From the NCBI RefSeq assembly GCF_030378205.1, contig NZ_CP127385.1:6922001-6986000 (forward strand): a stretch of 64,000 nt of DNA, written 5' to 3'. Position numbers and translations under genes: made by a program. This DNA is from Bradyrhizobium sp. NP1 (GTDB lineage: Bacteria; Pseudomonadota; Alphaproteobacteria; Rhizobiales; Xanthobacteraceae). A model generated the notes under the pieces. It did no database searches. It was not told where the DNA came from and saw only the letters and a list, made by a program, of their open reading frames with translations. The first letter of the stretch is position 1, and the number at the start of each line of letters is the position of its first letter. Below are positions 46,620 to 56,128 of the stretch, one piece after another.

Positions 46620-47056
46620 GCTGAGCGCATGCGCTCGATCAGGCCGTGGATGTCTCCGAGCACGTAGAGATCGCGCACCTTGCCGCCGTCGAACGTGAAG
46701 ATCGGCATGCCGGTCCACCAGACGTGACGGCCGCTCGGCGCGACCCCGAACATCTCCTGACGATGGTAGCCGTGAAAGCGCATCTTTCCGCTGACGCGAT
46801 TGCCTTCCTCGATCAGCACCAGCATGTCCGTGGTGTAGGTGCCAAAGGTGGTTGTGACCAGGTCCACGTAGCCGGCGAACTGGCTGTGCCCGACCAGCGA
46901 AGGACCCAGCGAGCCGCGAAAGGTGAAGTCGGCGTGGAAAATGGAGGGAATCAGGCTTTTGTCCGCATGGTCCCACATCTCCTTGTAGAACACGCGCACG
47001 AGCTCCTTTTGGGGCGAAAGGACGACGCCGTCCAGATTCAGTGCGGGCTCATCCAT
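46616..47056 (-). CDS. NTF2-like / SnoaL-like domain protein
   Basis: 146 residues: PQKELVRVFYKEMWDHADKS helix, FHADFTFRGSLGPSLVGHSQFAGYVDLV, then GKMRFHGYHRQEMFGVAPSGRHVWWTGMPIFTFDGGKVRDLY, the standard SnoaL-like order with the tryptophan-rich G.(H/K)..W strand. Ends on suhB with a 4-base convergent overlap. Upstream lies a perfect FNR/FixK palindrome at 47237-47250, 180 bases from its ATG, which could serve it or the gene on the other side. Confidence 0.85.
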   Translation of the reverse strand: MDEPALNLDGVVLSPQKELVRVFYKEMWDHADKSLIPSIFHADFTFRGSLGPSLVGHSQFAGYVDLVTTTFGTYTTDMLVLIEEGNRVSGKMRFHGYHRQEMFGVAPSGRHVWWTGMPIFTFDGGKVRDLYVLGDIHGLIERMRSA

Positions 47057-47236
47057 CGGGAGCGTTCCTTGCGTGGAGATCGAGTCGCATTGAAAGCCGA
47101 AGCCTGACGCGCCGGCAAGCCCGGGGACGACAGGTACCGTGGTTGGCGGGCTCTTTCATTTCTCCGTGTCACCTTTTGACCCATAAGACATGCCGCAATG
47201 CGCTGCGACGGCGACACACGGCTCAGGTGCGAAGCC

Positions 47237-47250
47237 TTGATCTAGATCAA
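47237..47250. promoter_or_regulatory. FNR/FixK-type binding site (anaerobox)
   Basis: TTGATCTAGATCAA, a perfect 14-base palindrome matching TTGAT-N4-ATCAA. Bradyrhizobium FixK2 and related FNR/CRP-type activators use such sites for low-oxygen genes. It lies in a 384-base gap (47057-47440) between the NTF2-like gene (minus) and the Cys-rich secreted protein (plus). No other feature is seen in the gap. Confidence 0.7.
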
Positions 47251-47440
47251 CATGATTGCCGTTGGCGGAAAGTTCTTTTCGCTCAGTGACACCGCTCGCG
47301 CCCTATTCCCACTTGGCGGCGGCGAATCGTCAACGTCAGGAGTAGCGGTACATGCTTGACCGCCGCCGGGGTCGGCATAGCTCGGTCGGATCATCACGCC
47401 AGTTAGTTCAGCATGCCCAAGCAAGTGGGAGAGTTGTGCC

Positions 47441-47824
47441 ATGCCGAAGCGCTCCTCCATAGGCAAGCGTCGGAGCAAAGCCTTACCCGCCTTAGGGTTT
47501 GCTGGCATGTCTCTCTCGATGGCAAGCGGTGCTTGCGCCTCAACCAGCGAAGCGTCGGCGAATACATCACCGCCCTCGCAGAAGCACGAAATCCTTCTTG
47601 GTGAGGAGGAAATCTCCGACGTCAGCTTGGCGACGTTCTATGTCTTCGACAAGGAAAATGCTGGACCACCACCGCTCTTCCGAAAACCAAGGCTGGCCGT
47701 CGGAGGCGGCGCCGGCTGTGCCTGTAGCTTCGCCTGTGCCTACTGGCCGCAACCTCCGCAGCCTCCGAAGGCAACGCAGCCGACACAGCATCGAAAGAAG
47801 AAGCCTCCGCACCGCACGAACTAA
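47441..47824 (+). CDS. Small secreted Cys/Pro-rich protein with conserved-looking leader
   Basis: 127 residues after GGGAGAG and an ATG. The N-terminus PKRSSIGKRRSKALPALGFAGMSLSMASGACA is a basic head with a hydrophobic stretch (read here as SIGKRRSKALPALG, MSLSMASGA), like a signal or Tat-like leader. The block LGEEEISDVSLATFYVFDKE at about residues 53-72 looks like a conserved recognition segment, and the tail has GGGAGCACSFACAYWPQPPQPP. I recall Bradyrhizobium proteins with this leader and Gly-Cys-rich tails, so a modified peptide or metal-binding protein is possible. No maturase gene is adjacent. Confidence 0.6.
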   Translation: MPKRSSIGKRRSKALPALGFAGMSLSMASGACASTSEASANTSPPSQKHEILLGEEEISDVSLATFYVFDKENAGPPPLFRKPRLAVGGGAGCACSFACAYWPQPPQPPKATQPTQHRKKKPPHRTN

Positions 47825-48067
47825 ATGGCGTCCGGCACAGCCGCCTCAGCCAAGCTTTACGCGACAGGCTTACAACGTCCTAGAGCCCTCACCGTCTTGC
47901 CGACCCGCCGGGAGGATTTGCCGGAGGGTTCATCCGCAAACCCCGCCCTGCAAGTGGAAGAAGCACCAGAAAAAAGTCTGAATTGCTTCGTCGCTTTCGC
48001 TCCTCGCAATGACGGCCGAGTCAGTGATCGCACCTAAATCATCATGCCTTAGGGCGATCCGGTCGCG

Positions 48068-49012
48068 CTACCCCGGCCGTCGCAGCGGTCGCGGCAACAG
48101 CGGCTGCCCGATCGGGCATTCGAGCGCCGCGCGATCCCACCTGCCGAGGTCGGCCGCGGCCTGGTAGGTGCTTTGCAGGAAAGCCATCAGCGTCGATTCC
48201 GGTTCGCCTGATGTCCGCACCACGTCATACGGCAGCAGGAACTCGCCGAGCTTCTGATCGAAATGTGCGCCCGCGGGCGCGATCTTCGCGTCGGCAAAAC
48301 CCTGAGGGCTGGGATAGGCGTAGGAATAGAACGCCGGAAAGTCGGTCCCGCCGCCGCCGGGCCAGAAGCCGGCCGACGACACCTCGTCACTATAGGCTTC
48401 GCGCGTCACGTCGTCAGGCAGACCCGGAACGCCACCCGCGTGAAGCGGGGCCGGACGCCCCGAGAAGCGCGTCACCGCGAGATCGAAGCTGCCCCAGAAC
48501 AGATGGACGGGACTGACCTTTCCGGTGAAGCCGGTCCGAAACCGATAGAAGACGCGGTCGATCAAGACGAGCGCTTCAAAGAAACGCGTCACGGCCGCGG
48601 CATCGTAGGGCCTCGTCTGCCGATCGTCCGCAAACGGAATCGGGTCGGCGACCTCGTTGGGCCGGCCGTCGAATTCCGGCGTGCCGCCGAGCCGTCCGAC
48701 CAGTTCACGGAACCGGGTGTAAAACTCCGCGACCGACATCGGCCCGAGCGGGATTTCAGCCCTGCGCCCTCCGGCTGTCTCTCCGATCACCAAATGGTTG
48801 ATCAGATCGAAAATGATCTCGATCCCTGGCCCGTCCGGAATCAGCGAGGTCGTCAGTCCGCGTGCATTGACGTAGAAGGTCGCGTGCCACGAATGATTGA
48901 CCCACGGCGTTCGCGCCAGCCGGTACTTGCCGACGATCTGACAATACAGATGAAGCGCGGAACAGGTTTCGCGCCATGGCGTGTACGGGATGTCGGGCCA
49001 GATCGCGCTCAT
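48068..49012 (-). CDS. DUF5996 family protein
   Basis: 314 residues from the ATG at 49012; a TTG two codons upstream is possible. WPDIPYTPWRETCSALHLYCQIVGKYRLARTPWVNHSWHATFYV at the start (key parts WRETCSALHLY, WVNHSWHATFYV) and late PVHLFWGSFDLAVTRFSGR, FYSYAYPSP are typical of this uncharacterised bacterial family. Several conserved Trp and His residues suggest an enzyme, but no reaction is known. Stand-alone gene. Confidence 0.87.
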   Translation of the reverse strand: MSAIWPDIPYTPWRETCSALHLYCQIVGKYRLARTPWVNHSWHATFYVNARGLTTSLIPDGPGIEIIFDLINHLVIGETAGGRRAEIPLGPMSVAEFYTRFRELVGRLGGTPEFDGRPNEVADPIPFADDRQTRPYDAAAVTRFFEALVLIDRVFYRFRTGFTGKVSPVHLFWGSFDLAVTRFSGRPAPLHAGGVPGLPDDVTREAYSDEVSSAGFWPGGGGTDFPAFYSYAYPSPQGFADAKIAPAGAHFDQKLGEFLLPYDVVRTSGEPESTLMAFLQSTYQAAADLGRWDRAALECPIGQPLLPRPLRRPG

Positions 49013-49106
49013 TGCCAAACTCCCTGAGGCTACGGAGGCGCCATCCTACAATGGCCCGCCCATTGACGTAAGCCGTGGTTGGCGCAGCATACCGCCGCAC
49101 GATGTC

Positions 49107-50084
49107 TCATTCGATCACCTCGTCGGCGCGCCCGAGCAGCGGAAGCGGCACGGACAGACCGAGCGCCTTTGCGCTCTTCAAATTCACAAATAGCTCTACT
49201 CTCGTCGAGAGCTGCACCGGCAAGTCGCCGGGCTTCTCACCCCTGAGAATCCGGCCGACATAGACTCCGGCGTGACGGTAGGAGTCGAGAATGCTCCCGC
49301 CATAGCTCATCACGCCGCCAGCCGCGGTGAATTCGCGATACTGATAGATCGCAGGCATTTTCAGGCGAAGTGACATCGCGCCCAGTTTTTCTGCTCGGCT
49401 GGTGAAGAGTGGATCGGTGCCGATGACCAGGGCGCCAACCCCCAATCCGCGCAGACTGGCGAACGTGGCATCCAGCTCTTCGTCGCTGCGCGCGTGCGCC
49501 ACCTGCAGCGCCAGCCCCAGTGAGCCGGCCGCGGCAAGAACGGCCGATTCTACAGATTTGGCCAATGGGTTGGTCGGGTTGACGAGAAGACCGGCGATCT
49601 TCACATCGGGCATCAATTCATGCATCAGTTCGAGGCGCTTTGGCGCGGTCTCCACATTGATGTGGGCCGCGCCCGTAATGTTGCCGCCGGGATGGCTGAG
49701 GCTGTCGACGAGCCCCGTCCGCACGGGATCACCGCCAATCGCAAAGACAATCGGTATGGTCGTCGTGGCCGGTTTCAGCGCGAGCGCGGCCGGGGTACTG
49801 GCCGCAACAATCACGCTCACCTGATGACTAACCAGGTTGGCCGCGAGCGTCGGCAGGCGGTCATACTGCTCGTCGGCCCAGACATACTCGATCTTCACAT
49901 TCCTGCCCTCGACGAAACCGGCCTCGCCGAGGCTTTTCCGGAACGCTGCGATCATGGGCACATAGTCGCGCGACGAGGCACTGCTGAGCAGACCGACGAC
50001 CGGCATCGCCTGCTGCGCACCTGCGGCAAGCGGCCAGACCACCGCTGCCGCACTCAGCGCCGCTATGAACTCGCGCCGTCGCAT
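49107..50084 (-). CDS. Orphan ABC transporter substrate-binding protein (TrpX/PF04392-like)
   Basis: 325 residues from the ATG at 50084: MRRREFIAALSAAAVVWPLAAGAQ is the signal sequence (head RRREF, cut at AGAQ). VVGLLSSASSRDYVPMIAAFRKSLGEAGFVEGRNVKIEY and TIPIVFAIGGDPVRTGLVDSLSHPGGNITG mark the family. The C-terminus LVNLKSAKALGLSVPLPLL-type end matches the paralogue at 33510-34484. No membrane or ATPase partner nearby. It lies just beyond the RND-gene remnant at 50281-50389. Confidence 0.9.
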   Translation of the reverse strand: MRRREFIAALSAAAVVWPLAAGAQQAMPVVGLLSSASSRDYVPMIAAFRKSLGEAGFVEGRNVKIEYVWADEQYDRLPTLAANLVSHQVSVIVAASTPAALALKPATTTIPIVFAIGGDPVRTGLVDSLSHPGGNITGAAHINVETAPKRLELMHELMPDVKIAGLLVNPTNPLAKSVESAVLAAAGSLGLALQVAHARSDEELDATFASLRGLGVGALVIGTDPLFTSRAEKLGAMSLRLKMPAIYQYREFTAAGGVMSYGGSILDSYRHAGVYVGRILRGEKPGDLPVQLSTRVELFVNLKSAKALGLSVPLPLLGRADEVIE

Positions 50085-50280
50085 GTGCCCTCCGCAGAAC
50101 ACACCCTTGTGCGGGTAAAAGCTTAGCACTTTGCGGTCGGGCAGCGAGCCGCAAGTTATGCGCTTGGGCGTGGTCAATCCCGGGATGGGTCGCTCACCAC
50201 GGGACCTTTGCCGCCAAACCGGACTCGAAGCCCGAGCTGGTTCGAAAGGGCAAGCGGCGTAGCGGTCATCGTCGGCTGAA

Positions 50281-50389
50281 CCGGCGCCGGCGGCCGTAGA
50301 CTTCAGCCCGCTCCGTCACCTTCTCCCGGTCGCCCGCGAGCACGCGCTGCACGACCACGAAGAACACCGGCACCATCAGAAGCGCGAGA
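50281..50389 (-). pseudogene. Duplicated 3' end of an RND efflux gene, now overlapping the end of the MFS gene
   Basis: The 109 bases match 52983-53092, the end of the RND gene at 52972-56121, with about four substitutions and one missing base. In the RND frame it still reads LALLMVPVFFVVVQRVLAGDRE. The match stops sharply at 50389 where MFS sequence begins, and outside 50281. Both copies lie in the same orientation, 2.6 kb apart, flanking the MFS and deacetylase genes. Confidence 0.85.
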
Positions 50390-51691
50390 GGCCGAAACCT
50401 CGTGGTTGATGGCCGCGACTGCAATAGCTCCGATCAGGCCGGCGACCGCGATCGCGTCGAAGGCCTGCCGGGGTGGAAGACTGAGCGCCACCAGCCAACC
50501 GATGAGAACCGGCGCGATAATCGATCCGACCCGCCCGGCCGAGAAATTGAGACCGATCGCCGTGGAACGGATCGCAGTCGGATAGAACATCCCGCCGTAT
50601 GCGTTGGTGAGGATCTGAGTGCCAAGCGTCACGGCACCAAGCGTAAAGACGATGACCAGTGTCAAACTGGATGCGACGCCAAATCCCATGGCGACCAGTG
50701 ACGCAGCCGACAGCACGTAGAACGAGACCAGCACCCATTTGGGGTGGAGCTTGTCGAGCAGCCAGCAGCCACCAAAGGCACCGATCATCGCGCCGAGATT
50801 GTAGGCGATGACAAAGGTCAAGGCCGAACTCAGATTATAGCCCAGCTCCACCATCAACTTCGTGAGCCACGTGTTCAATCCGTAGAGCATGAACAGACAA
50901 GAAAAATTGGTCACCCAGAACATCAGCGTGCTCAGGGCCCGCCCTTCCTGGAAGACCTGCGCGATCGGCGCGGCTTTGACCTCAACCTCGGGCGGCCGCA
51001 CGAACCGCTGTTCCGCCCGTAGCGGATAGTCGGGCGCAATCCTCCTGACCATCTCCCTCAACTCGGCATCGCGGTTTTGTTTCACGAGGACCGGCAGCGA
51101 TTCCGGAATCGATTTCAGAAGAAGCGGCACCAGTATAACGGGCACACCGGCGACCAGGAATATCGCCTGCCAGCCATAGGATTCAATCAGGCCCTTGCCT
51201 ATCAGCGCCACGACGATGCCGCCTACGGCATAGCCGCATCCGGCAAGTGAAATGATTCGCGCGCGGTATTTGATCGGCCCATATTCCGTCGCTATGGCGA
51301 TCAGGATCGGTATCACGCCGCCAAGGCCGAGCCCTGCGGAAAAACGCAGAGCGCCGAACGCAACCGGACTTGTGACCAGTCCCGCCGCCGCCGTGAACAG
51401 GCTGAACATCGCGACTGCAAGCGCCACCGAAATCTTCCGACCGAATCTGTCGGCCATCACGCCGAAAAGCGTGGAGCCAATTGCCATTCCGACAAGGCTA
51501 ACACTGGCTATCGCGCCACCAACGGTGGCGTCGATCTTGAGATCGGCCATGATTGCCGGCATCGCGGCGCCGGTCACCCCGATATCGTAACCGTCGAGCA
51601 TCGCGATCGCCATGACCCAGGCGATCGCAAGATAATGAAAGCGGTTGAGTTCGGCCTCGTCCGCCAGCTTCTGTACATCGATTTCAGACAT
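50303..51691 (-). CDS. MFS transporter, aromatic acid:H+ symporter type, with a foreign C-terminal tail
   Basis: 462 residues from the ATG at 51691 (GGTGGGGAA before it). Twelve helices are expected. Family marks: AIAMLDGYDIGVTGAAMPAIM in helix 1 with DGYD, GVMADRFGRK between helices 2 and 3, and the R.(S)AGLGLGGV segment. The native sequence reaches AAINHEV. The last 28 or so residues (SRASDGAGVLRGRAARARGR and on) are an out-of-frame reading of the RND-gene remnant 50281-50389, so the end of the gene was replaced by the duplication. All helices seem intact, so it may still work. Confidence 0.87.
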   Translation of the reverse strand: MSEIDVQKLADEAELNRFHYLAIAWVMAIAMLDGYDIGVTGAAMPAIMADLKIDATVGGAIASVSLVGMAIGSTLFGVMADRFGRKISVALAVAMFSLFTAAAGLVTSPVAFGALRFSAGLGLGGVIPILIAIATEYGPIKYRARIISLAGCGYAVGGIVVALIGKGLIESYGWQAIFLVAGVPVILVPLLLKSIPESLPVLVKQNRDAELREMVRRIAPDYPLRAEQRFVRPPEVEVKAAPIAQVFQEGRALSTLMFWVTNFSCLFMLYGLNTWLTKLMVELGYNLSSALTFVIAYNLGAMIGAFGGCWLLDKLHPKWVLVSFYVLSAASLVAMGFGVASSLTLVIVFTLGAVTLGTQILTNAYGGMFYPTAIRSTAIGLNFSAGRVGSIIAPVLIGWLVALSLPPRQAFDAIAVAGLIGAIAVAAINHEVSASRASDGAGVLRGRAARARGRPGEGDGAG

Positions 51692-52098
51692 TTCCCCACC
51701 CACGATCGGCCTTGCCGGCCGTATCTTCCGTCCCGCGATGTTAGACTCAATTGACCGGACAAATCAATCCGGGTGCCGGAGATCGTGCGCTGGTACCAGG
51801 GAACCGAACCCGAAGCCGGTCGTGGCGACACTCGGCATGCATCCGGGCGACATCGTCCTGCCGAGAGCGACGCGCCGCGCGGTCATTCGACTGACGCGGT
51901 CTTGCGAGCAAGCCGGCACCCGCGGCCTCCGCAATGTGGCAACCATCCGATCGCGCGCGTCATGACGCCCTTGAGGATCGTGATGGCCGCTGCGGCCTTG
52001 ACGCACGACAATCACGATGGGAGAAATGACCGGTCAATTACGCAGTCCGCAACTGGAAAGGCCGTTTCGCCGCCGGCGCGGACGCGGGAGAACACTCA
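51692..52098. other. Divergent intergenic region between MFS and deacetylase genes
   Basis: 407 bases holding two promoters. Short ORFs occur on both strands but none has protein-like composition. A short repeat CCGGA-CAAATCAA-TCCGG lies near 51750. No RNA gene seen. Confidence 0.5.
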
Positions 52099-52938
52099 AT
52101 GCCCCGTCACATCGCTTGTCTCAGCTTCGACTTCGATGCCTGGTCAGCTCTCGTTGCGCGCGGTCTCACGAGCCCAACGCCGATCTCGCGCGGCGAATTC
52201 GGCGCCAACGTCGGCGTGCCGAGGATCCTGCGGCTGATGAGGAAGCACGCGATCGAAGCGACATTTTTTGTTCCCGGAGTGGTCATCGAATCCTATCCGG
52301 ACCGGTGTCGCGAAATCCACGACGCGGGTCATGAAATCGGCAACCACGGCTACACGCACGTGTCGCCCGTGGATCTCTCTCCCGAGCAGGAGGAGATCGA
52401 TCTTCTGAAGACAAGCGAGCTGATCCTGAAGCTGACGGGACGAAAGCCGCGCGGCTATCGGTCGGCCGCTTTCGACCTGAGCCCGGCCACGGCCGGGCTG
52501 CTGCTGAAACACGGATTCGAATACGACAGCAGCATGATGGCTGACGACCATAGTCCCTACAAGGTCAGGCTTGGCGACAAGGTCGACCCAAAGGGGCCGA
52601 TGACCTTCGGAAAGGAGTCCGCGCTGATCGAGATGCCGGTAAGCTGGAGTCTCGACGACTTTCTGCATTTCGAGTTTCTGCGCACGTCGACCCATCTCAT
52701 GCCGGGGCTGATGTCGGCCGAAGGCGTCTTGAAAAACTGGACCAATGATTTTCGCTACATGGTCGAGACCGAGGAATGGGGCGTCCTGAGCTTCGTGTTC
52801 CACCCTCTCGTCATAGGCCGTGGCCACCGCATGATCTTCCTGGAGAAGCTCATCATTGCGCTCAAGGAAATGGGCGCCATCTTCATGAAGATAGAAGACG
52901 CTGCCGCGGAATTTAAGAAACGGCCTGTCCGACGGTAG
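52099..52938 (+). CDS. Polysaccharide deacetylase (CE4/NodB-homology) family protein
   Basis: 279 residues without a signal peptide. Catalytic motif 1 is CLSFDFDAWS (two Asp, about residues 8-16), motif 2 is GNHGYTHV (His-x3-His, about 82-89), and a later KPRGYRSAAFDLSP (Arg) and FVFHPLVIGRGHR (His). The Asp-Asp plus His-His arrangement binds the catalytic metal. Cytoplasmic members of this branch include enzymes acting on small amides and ureides as well as peptidoglycan. The divergent transporter suggests a shared small substrate (inference). Confidence 0.9.
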   Translation: MPRHIACLSFDFDAWSALVARGLTSPTPISRGEFGANVGVPRILRLMRKHAIEATFFVPGVVIESYPDRCREIHDAGHEIGNHGYTHVSPVDLSPEQEEIDLLKTSELILKLTGRKPRGYRSAAFDLSPATAGLLLKHGFEYDSSMMADDHSPYKVRLGDKVDPKGPMTFGKESALIEMPVSWSLDDFLHFEFLRTSTHLMPGLMSAEGVLKNWTNDFRYMVETEEWGVLSFVFHPLVIGRGHRMIFLEKLIIALKEMGAIFMKIEDAAAEFKKRPVRR

Positions 52939-52971
52939 CCTTTCTGGAAAAGGGGTGCGCGCCCAGTCCCG

Positions 52972-55900
52972 TCAGGACTTCACCGGCGCCGGCGGGCCGT
53001 AGGCTTCAGCCTGCTCCGTCACCTTCTGCCGGTCGCCCGCGAGCACGCGCTGCACGACCACGAAGAACACCGGCACCATCAGAAGCGCGAGAATGACGAC
53101 GGCGATCATGCCGCCCATCACGCCGGTGCCGAGCGCCTGCTGGCTGGCGCCGCCGGCGCCGCTCGCGATCGCCATCGGCAGCACGCCGCAGACGAAGGCG
53201 AAGCCGGTCATCAGGATCGGGCGGAAGCGCAATGAACACGCCTCGATCGTGGCATCCACCAGCGGCCGCCCCTGCGCGCGCAGATCCTTGGCGAACTCGA
53301 TGATCAGGATGGCGTCCTTGGCGGCGAGCCCGATGATGGTGATGAGGCCGACCGTGAAATAGACGTCGTTCGACAGGCCGCGCAGCATCGCAGCCGCCAC
53401 CGCGCCAGTGATGCCGAGCGGCACGGTGAGCAGCACGGCGAGCGGAATGCTCCAGCTCTCGTAGAGCGCGGCCAGCAGCAGGAACACGACGAGCGCCGAG
53501 AGCGCGAGCAGGAACGGCGCCTGCGAGCCGGATTCCTTTTCCTGGAGCGACTGGCCGGTCCATTCATAGCCGAAGCCGCGCGGCAGCTTGTTCGCGAGCC
53601 GTTCCATTTCCGCGATCGCATCGCCCGACGAGAAGCCTGACCTTGCCTCGCCGCTGATGCGCACCGCGGGGTAGTAGTTGAAGCCGGCAATCTGGCTCGG
53701 CCCCTTCGACCATTCGATTGACGCGAAGGACGAGAACGGCACCAGCGCGCCGCGGCTGTTCTTCACATTATAATTGAGGATGTCCTCGGCATTCATGCGG
53801 CTGTTCTGGTCGGCCTGCACGATCACGCGCTGCATGCGGCCGCGATTGGGGAAGTCGTTGATGTAATTCGAGCCGAGATTGGTCGAGATGGTGTTGTTGA
53901 TGTCCTCGAAGGTGACGCCGAAGGCGCCGGCCTTCTCGCGGTCGATCACGAGGTTGACCTGCGGCGCCGCCGGCAGACCCTCGATATAGACCTTCTGCAG
54001 CACGGGACTGGCATTGGCTTCCGCGATCAGCCGTTCTGCCGCAGTGGCCAGCGCCGCATGGCCCTTCTGGCCGCGGTCCTGCAGGCGGAAGCTGAAGCCG
54101 GAGGAATTGCCGAGATTGTCGATCGGCGGCGGCTGCAGCGCCGAGATCTTGGCGTCGCGGATGTTGGCGAGGTCGCGATTGATGTCGGCGACGATCGCGG
54201 CCGCGGAATCCTTCTGTCCGCGCTCCGACCAGTCCTTCAGCGAGACAAAGGCCTGCGCCGTGTTCATGCCCTGGCCCAGGAAGCTGAAGCCGGTCAGGAA
54301 GGTGACGTTCTCGATACCGGGGCGCTGCGCCAGATATTTTTCGACGCGCTCGACCACGCCTTGCGTGCGCGCGTAGGAGGAATCCGACGGCGTCTGCACG
54401 TCGGTCGTGATGAAGCCCTGGTCGTCGACCGGCAGGAAACCGCCGGGCAGCCGGATGAACGCGAAAGTGAGGCCGACCAGCAGCGCCGCATAGATCAGCA
54501 TCAGCCGCCCGGTGCGCTTCACGCTGCCCTTCACGACGCGGACATAGCCAAGGCGGCTCGAATCGAGCACGCGGTTGAACCAGCCGAACACGCCCTTGCG
54601 CGCATGACCGTGACCGGCGGTCACCGGCTTGAGCAAGGTCGCGCACAGAGCGGGCGTCAGCGACAGCGCCATCAGCGCCGAGAAGCCGATCGCAGCCACC
54701 ATCGTGACCGAGAACTGGCGGTAGATGATGCCGACCGAGCCCGGAAAGAACGCCATCGGCACGAACACGGCGACCAGCACCAGCGTGATGCCGATGATGG
54801 CGCCCGAGATCTGCGACATCGCCTTGCGCGTCGCCTCCTTCGGCGGCAGGCCCTCTTCGGCCATGATGCGCTCGACGTTCTCCACCACGACGATGGCGTC
54901 GTCGACCAGGATGCCGACCGCGAGCACCATGCCGAACATGGTCAGCATGTTGATGGAATAGCCTAATAACATCAGCGTGGCGCAGGCGCCCAATAGCGCG
55001 ACCGGAACCACGATGGTCGGGATGATGGTGTAGCGGATGTTCTGCAGGAACAGGAACATCACCACGAACACCAGCACGACCGCCTCGACCAGGGTCGAGA
55101 GCACCTTCTCGATCGAGGCCTTCACCACCGGCGTGATGTTGTAGGGAATCTCGTAGGCAATATTGGCGGGAAAGAACCGCGACAGCTCCTTCATCTTGGC
55201 TTCCACCGCGCTTGCGGTGGCGAGCGCGTTGCCGGTCGGCGACATCAGCACCGAGAGACCCGCGGTCGGCTGGCCGTTGAGGCGCGTGCCGAACTGGTAG
55301 CTGAGCCCGCCGATCTCGAGCCGTGCGACGTCGCGCAGCCGCACGGTCGAGCCGTCGGCATTGGCGCGCAGGATGATGGCGCCGAACTCGTCGGGCGAGG
55401 CGAGCTGGCCCTTGACCAGCACCATCGCCGAAATCTTCTGCCCGGCCGCGCTCGGCTCGGCGCCGATGCTGCCCGAGGCGACTTGCGCGTTCTGCGCCGA
55501 TATCGCCTTGCTGACGTCGTCGACGGTCAGGCCATAGCCGACCAGCCGCGCCGGATCGATCCAGATCCGCAAGCTGCGTTCGGTGGAGTAGAGCGTGGCG
55601 CGGCCGACGCCGGGAATGCGCCTGATCTCGCCCAGGATGTTGCGGATCATGAAGTCGCCGAGGCCGACCTCGTCGAGGCTGCCGTCGGTCGAACGCAGCG
55701 TGATGATCTGCAGCACGGCGCTGGAGGCTTCCTCGACCAGGATGCCCTGCTGGATCACCGCGCGCGGCAGCCGCGCCTCGACGCGCTTCAGGCGGTTCTG
55801 CACCTCGACGGAGGCCGCGCCGGTGTCGGTGCCGGGCTTGAAGTTGGCGATGATCTCGACCTGGCCCAGCGAGTCGCTGGTGGATTCGAAATTCAGGATG

Positions 55901-56121
55901 TTGGCGGCGCCGTTCAGCTCCTCCTCGATCAGCCGCGTGACGCTGTTGTAGAGGTTTTCCGGCGAGGCACCGGGATAGCTGGTCGAGATCGAGATCGAGG
56001 GCGGCGCGATGATCGGATATTGCGCGACCGACAGGAACGGAATCGAGATGGCGCCGATCAGACAGATGAACAGCGCGACGACCCAGGCGAAGATCGGCCT
56101 GTCGATGAAGAAGCTCGGCAT
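52972..56121 (-). CDS. RND efflux pump inner-membrane subunit (HAE1 family, AcrB-like)
   Basis: 1049 residues. Start MPSFFIDRPIFAWVVALFIC and the SVAQYPIIAPPSISIS block are typical of AcrB-type pumps. Proton relay: the Asp pair in GILVDDAIVVVENVERIM (helix 4) and the Lys in AAKDAILIIEFAKDL (helix 10) are intact. The PNRGRMQRVIVQADQNSRM segment belongs to the docking/porter region. It exports hydrophobic drugs and toxicants with an adaptor and a TolC-like outer protein, which is not encoded here. It lies 7 bases downstream of the adaptor gene. Its last 110 bases are copied at 50281-50389. Confidence 0.96.
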   Translation of the reverse strand: MPSFFIDRPIFAWVVALFICLIGAISIPFLSVAQYPIIAPPSISISTSYPGASPENLYNSVTRLIEEELNGAANILNFESTSDSLGQVEIIANFKPGTDTGAASVEVQNRLKRVEARLPRAVIQQGILVEEASSAVLQIITLRSTDGSLDEVGLGDFMIRNILGEIRRIPGVGRATLYSTERSLRIWIDPARLVGYGLTVDDVSKAISAQNAQVASGSIGAEPSAAGQKISAMVLVKGQLASPDEFGAIILRANADGSTVRLRDVARLEIGGLSYQFGTRLNGQPTAGLSVLMSPTGNALATASAVEAKMKELSRFFPANIAYEIPYNITPVVKASIEKVLSTLVEAVVLVFVVMFLFLQNIRYTIIPTIVVPVALLGACATLMLLGYSINMLTMFGMVLAVGILVDDAIVVVENVERIMAEEGLPPKEATRKAMSQISGAIIGITLVLVAVFVPMAFFPGSVGIIYRQFSVTMVAAIGFSALMALSLTPALCATLLKPVTAGHGHARKGVFGWFNRVLDSSRLGYVRVVKGSVKRTGRLMLIYAALLVGLTFAFIRLPGGFLPVDDQGFITTDVQTPSDSSYARTQGVVERVEKYLAQRPGIENVTFLTGFSFLGQGMNTAQAFVSLKDWSERGQKDSAAAIVADINRDLANIRDAKISALQPPPIDNLGNSSGFSFRLQDRGQKGHAALATAAERLIAEANASPVLQKVYIEGLPAAPQVNLVIDREKAGAFGVTFEDINNTISTNLGSNYINDFPNRGRMQRVIVQADQNSRMNAEDILNYNVKNSRGALVPFSSFASIEWSKGPSQIAGFNYYPAVRISGEARSGFSSGDAIAEMERLANKLPRGFGYEWTGQSLQEKESGSQAPFLLALSALVVFLLLAALYESWSIPLAVLLTVPLGITGAVAAAMLRGLSNDVYFTVGLITIIGLAAKDAILIIEFAKDLRAQGRPLVDATIEACSLRFRPILMTGFAFVCGVLPMAIASGAGGASQQALGTGVMGGMIAVVILALLMVPVFFVVVQRVLAGDRQKVTEQAEAYGPPAPVKS

Positions 56122-56128
56122 CGGGCGC

